The notes below the pieces were generated by a model. It made no database searches, had not been told where the DNA came from, and saw only the letters and a list, made by a program, of their open reading frames with translations. From assembly GCA_946479335.1 (NCBI GenBank), contig CAMLFP010000250.1:1-8306 (forward strand): a DNA stretch of 8,306 bases, read 5' to 3'. Source of the stretch: an uncultured Archangium sp. (GTDB taxonomy: Bacteria > Myxococcota > Myxococcia > Myxococcales > Myxococcaceae). Shown here piece by piece: positions 7,030 to 8,306 of this stretch. Every line of letters starts with the position of its first letter. Positions within the stretch are counted from its first letter, which is position 1. The translations under genes and the position numbers were made by a program.

Positions 7030-7500
7030 ATGCCTCGTCGTCGCCTGCCCCCGAAGCGTAAGATCAACCCGGACCCGAAGTTCCAGGACCGGATCGTCGC
7101 GAAGTTCATGAATGACCTGATGCGGAAGGGCAAGAAGTCCACCGCGGAATCGGTCGTCTACGGCGCGTTCGCCCTCATCGAGGAGCGGGCCAAGGAAGAG
7201 CCCCTCAAGGTCTTCAAGCGCGCGCTCGACAACGTCAAGCCCGTGCTCGAGGTGAAGAGCCGCCGCGTCGGTGGCGCCACCTACCAGGTGCCCGTCGAGG
7301 TCCGTCAGGACCGCCGCGTGGCCCTCGGCATGCGCTGGATCATCTCGTACGGCAAGGGCCGCGGCGAGAAGACCATGCAGGAGAAGCTGGCCGGCGAGAT
7401 CATGGACGCCGCCAACAACCGCGGCAACGCGGTGAAGAAGCGCGAAGACACGCACAAGATGGCGGAAGCCAACAAGGCGTTCTCGCACTACCGCTGGTAA
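7030..7500 (+). CDS. rpsG: 30S ribosomal protein S7
   Basis: S7 is a primary binder of the 16S rRNA 3' domain that starts assembly of the small-subunit head and contacts the E-site tRNA. Its 156 residues are full length. Conserved elements are the basic N-terminus ([11 protein letters not shown]), [17 protein letters not shown] (15-31), [13 protein letters not shown] (34-46), the [26 protein letters not shown] core (66-91) and the C-terminal [21 protein letters not shown]. The Shine-Dalgarno GGAG (7018-7021) lies 8 bases before the ATG. It is co-transcribed with rpsL and followed within 60 bases by an intrinsic terminator. The C-terminal sequence is close to what I recall of myxobacterial S7 proteins, which supports the taxonomic guess. 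Confidence 0.98.
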   Translation: MPRRRLPPKRKINPDPKFQDRIVAKFMNDLMRKGKKSTAESVVYGAFALIEERAKEEPLKVFKRALDNVKPVLEVKSRRVGGATYQVPVEVRQDRRVALGMRWIISYGKGRGEKTMQEKLAGEIMDAANNRGNAVKKREDTHKMAEANKAFSHYRW

Positions 7501-7523
7501 CCGCTTCGACGCGGTCAGCACTC

Positions 7524-7560
7524 AAGGCCTCGGACCTCACAGTCCGGGGCCTTTTGCTTT
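7524..7560 (+). terminator. intrinsic terminator after rpsG
   Basis: A 12-bp stem with one G-U pair has its left arm at 7524-7535 (AAGGCCTCGGAC) and its right arm at 7542-7553 (GTCCGGGGCCTT), with a 6-base loop. It is followed by the T-rich tail TTTTGCTTT. This is a strong rho-independent terminator and marks the end of the rpsL-rpsG unit. The reverse strand reads AAAGCAAAAGG before the hairpin, so it would not terminate as well in that direction. Confidence 0.85.
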
Positions 7561-7614
7561 GGGGGATTGAGCTTTTCGGCGCGCAGGAGTGTGGTGGCCA
7601 GCGAGGTGACCGCC

Positions 7615-7842
7615 ATGCACGCGAACATCGCAGTGACAGAACAAGGTCTCACCATCACCCTCGAGGCCGGTGATCTCCAGCGCCTCGGCCTCGCCGGGCT
7701 GACCGAGGTCGACGTCTGCGTCGACGGCGACGCGGTGATCTTGAGAGCGCCGCACCTGGTGCGGCACGAAGAACTGATGCGAGAGCTGCGCCGGAGGATC
7801 GAGCTCCACGGCGAGACGCTGCGCAGACTCGCCGACTCGTGA
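7615..7842 (+). CDS. small orphan AbrB/MazE-like (swapped-hairpin) protein
   Basis: This 75-residue protein has an N-terminal half (about 4-45: [21 protein letters not shown] then [16 protein letters not shown]) that follows the pattern of SpoVT/AbrB or MazE-type swapped-hairpin domains. That pattern is strand, short helix with L-x-x-L-G-L, a 'G/T-x-x-V-x-V' strand, a turn, then I-x-L-R. The C-terminal half (47-74) is one charged amphipathic helix. AbrB-type domains bind DNA as dimers, often as transcription regulators or antitoxins; here that is inferred from pattern only. The ATG was chosen because GAGGTGA lies 5 bases upstream; a TTG 16 codons earlier in the same frame has no good ribosome site. 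No toxin gene adjoins it: the next gene is fusA, 46 bases on. It follows a strong terminator and has no clear promoter of its own. Confidence 0.6.
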   Translation: MHANIAVTEQGLTITLEAGDLQRLGLAGLTEVDVCVDGDAVILRAPHLVRHEELMRELRRRIELHGETLRRLADS

Positions 7843-7867
7843 TTTTGCTTCCGCGCGGCGGGCTTCG

Positions 7868-7883
7868 GCACGTAAAGGCGTGC
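7868..7883 (+). promoter_or_regulatory. hairpin carrying the fusA ribosome binding site
   Basis: A 5-bp inverted repeat GCACG (7868-7872)/CGTGC (7879-7883) encloses the loop TAAAGG, which contains the only Shine-Dalgarno-like sequence (AAAGG) before the fusA ATG at 7889. The site is thus displayed in a loop, 10 bases from the start codon. It might serve translational control, but a 5-bp stem is easily found by chance in GC-rich DNA. Confidence 0.3.
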
Positions 7884-7888
7884 GCGTC

Positions 7889-8306
7889 ATGGCTCGCGAC
7901 ACGCAACTCGACCGCTACCGCAACATCGGGATCATGGCCCACATCGACGCGGGCAAGACCACGACCACGGAGCGCATCCTCTTCTACGCAGGCGCCATCC
8001 ACAAAATGGGGGAGGTGCACGAAGGCACCACCACCACCGACTGGATGCCGCAGGAGCGCGAGCGCGGCATCACCATCACCGCCGCGGCCATCACCTGCTT
8101 CTGGGAGCGCAGCAAACAGAAGTACCGCATCAACATCATCGACACGCCCGGCCACGTCGACTTCACCATCGAGGTCGAGCGCAGCCTTCGCGTGCTCGAC
8201 GGCGCGGTCGCCTGCTTCGACGGCGTCGCCGGCGTCGAGCCGCAGTCGGAGACCGTCTGGCGGCAGGCCGAGAAGTACAAGGTCCCGCGGATGTGCTTCG
8301 TCAACA
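7889..8306 (+). CDS. fusA: translation elongation factor G, N-terminal part (runs off window)
   Basis: EF-G is the GTPase that drives ribosomal translocation and, with RRF, ribosome recycling. Only the first 139 codons are present; the gene continues past the window edge. The frame is open throughout. The P-loop is AHIDAGKT (17-24), switch I contains [10 protein letters not shown] (55-64), and the G3 motif is [10 protein letters not shown] (83-92) followed by [14 protein letters not shown]. The next conserved block [17 protein letters not shown] is present (118-134). The sequence stops just before the expected NKMD G4 motif. [15 protein letters not shown] and the order of motifs are those of EF-G rather than RF3, LepA or TypA. 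Upstream lies a weak AAAGG in a small hairpin loop. It is preceded by an AbrB-like gene instead of directly by rpsG, as is usual in the str operon. Confidence 0.97.
   Translation, partial: MARDTQLDRYRNIGIMAHIDAGKTTTTERILFYAGAIHKMGEVHEGTTTTDWMPQERERGITITAAAITCFWERSKQKYRINIIDTPGHVDFTIEVERSLRVLDGAVACFDGVAGVEPQSETVWRQAEKYKVPRMCFVN

Noticed and set aside
7567..7614. TTG start giving the AbrB-like protein 16 extra residues
   Set aside because: No ribosome site precedes it, it abuts the terminator tail, and the ATG at 7615 has a strong GAGGTGA at good spacing.
7845..7875. Possible promoter for fusA (TTGCTT with ACGTAA)
   Set aside because: The -10 match is poor and the spacer is 19 bases, so it is not supportable without start-site data.

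Overview
The window is GC-rich (about two thirds G+C by eye), densely coding and uses a strong G/C-third-position code. The ribosomal proteins S12 and S7, the EF-G N-terminus and the gene set look most like a member of the Myxococcota (myxobacteria, formerly Deltaproteobacteria). This placement rests on recognising the protein sequences by eye, not on a search. Every stretch is ordinary chromosomal DNA: I see no insertion sequence, phage gene, tRNA, rRNA or CRISPR array, and no non-coding gap longer than about 110 bases.

Left half, minus strand (5406 down to 1): four genes read in one direction and probably form one operon. They are a class B J-domain co-chaperone (DnaJ/CbpA type, no zinc finger), a small HEAT-repeat protein, and two tandem paralogues of the DUF4139 family (annotated in other genomes as 'mucoidy inhibitor MuiA'). 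The second paralogue starts 3 bases after the first one stops, and its Shine-Dalgarno lies inside the first gene. A weak hairpin plus T-run after the HEAT gene may modulate the downstream pair. None of the four has a signal peptide, so a cytoplasmic chaperone/scaffold module is plausible, but its function is unknown.

Centre, plus strand (5432 to 6549): divergent from the J-protein gene, with start codons that nearly or actually overlap, lies an exported SurA-N-like protein without a PPIase domain. It is coupled through an ATGA overlap to rimI, the acetyltransferase that modifies ribosomal protein S18.

Right part, plus strand (6561 to the end): this is the str region. A TTGACA promoter precedes rpsL (S12) and rpsG (S7), which are followed by a strong intrinsic terminator. 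A 75-residue orphan AbrB/MazE-like protein comes next, and then fusA (EF-G), which is cut by the window edge. The separation of fusA from rpsL-rpsG by a terminator and a small putative DNA-binding gene is the most unusual part of this otherwise conserved locus. The most interesting uncharacterised module is the J-protein/HEAT/DUF4139/DUF4139 cluster.
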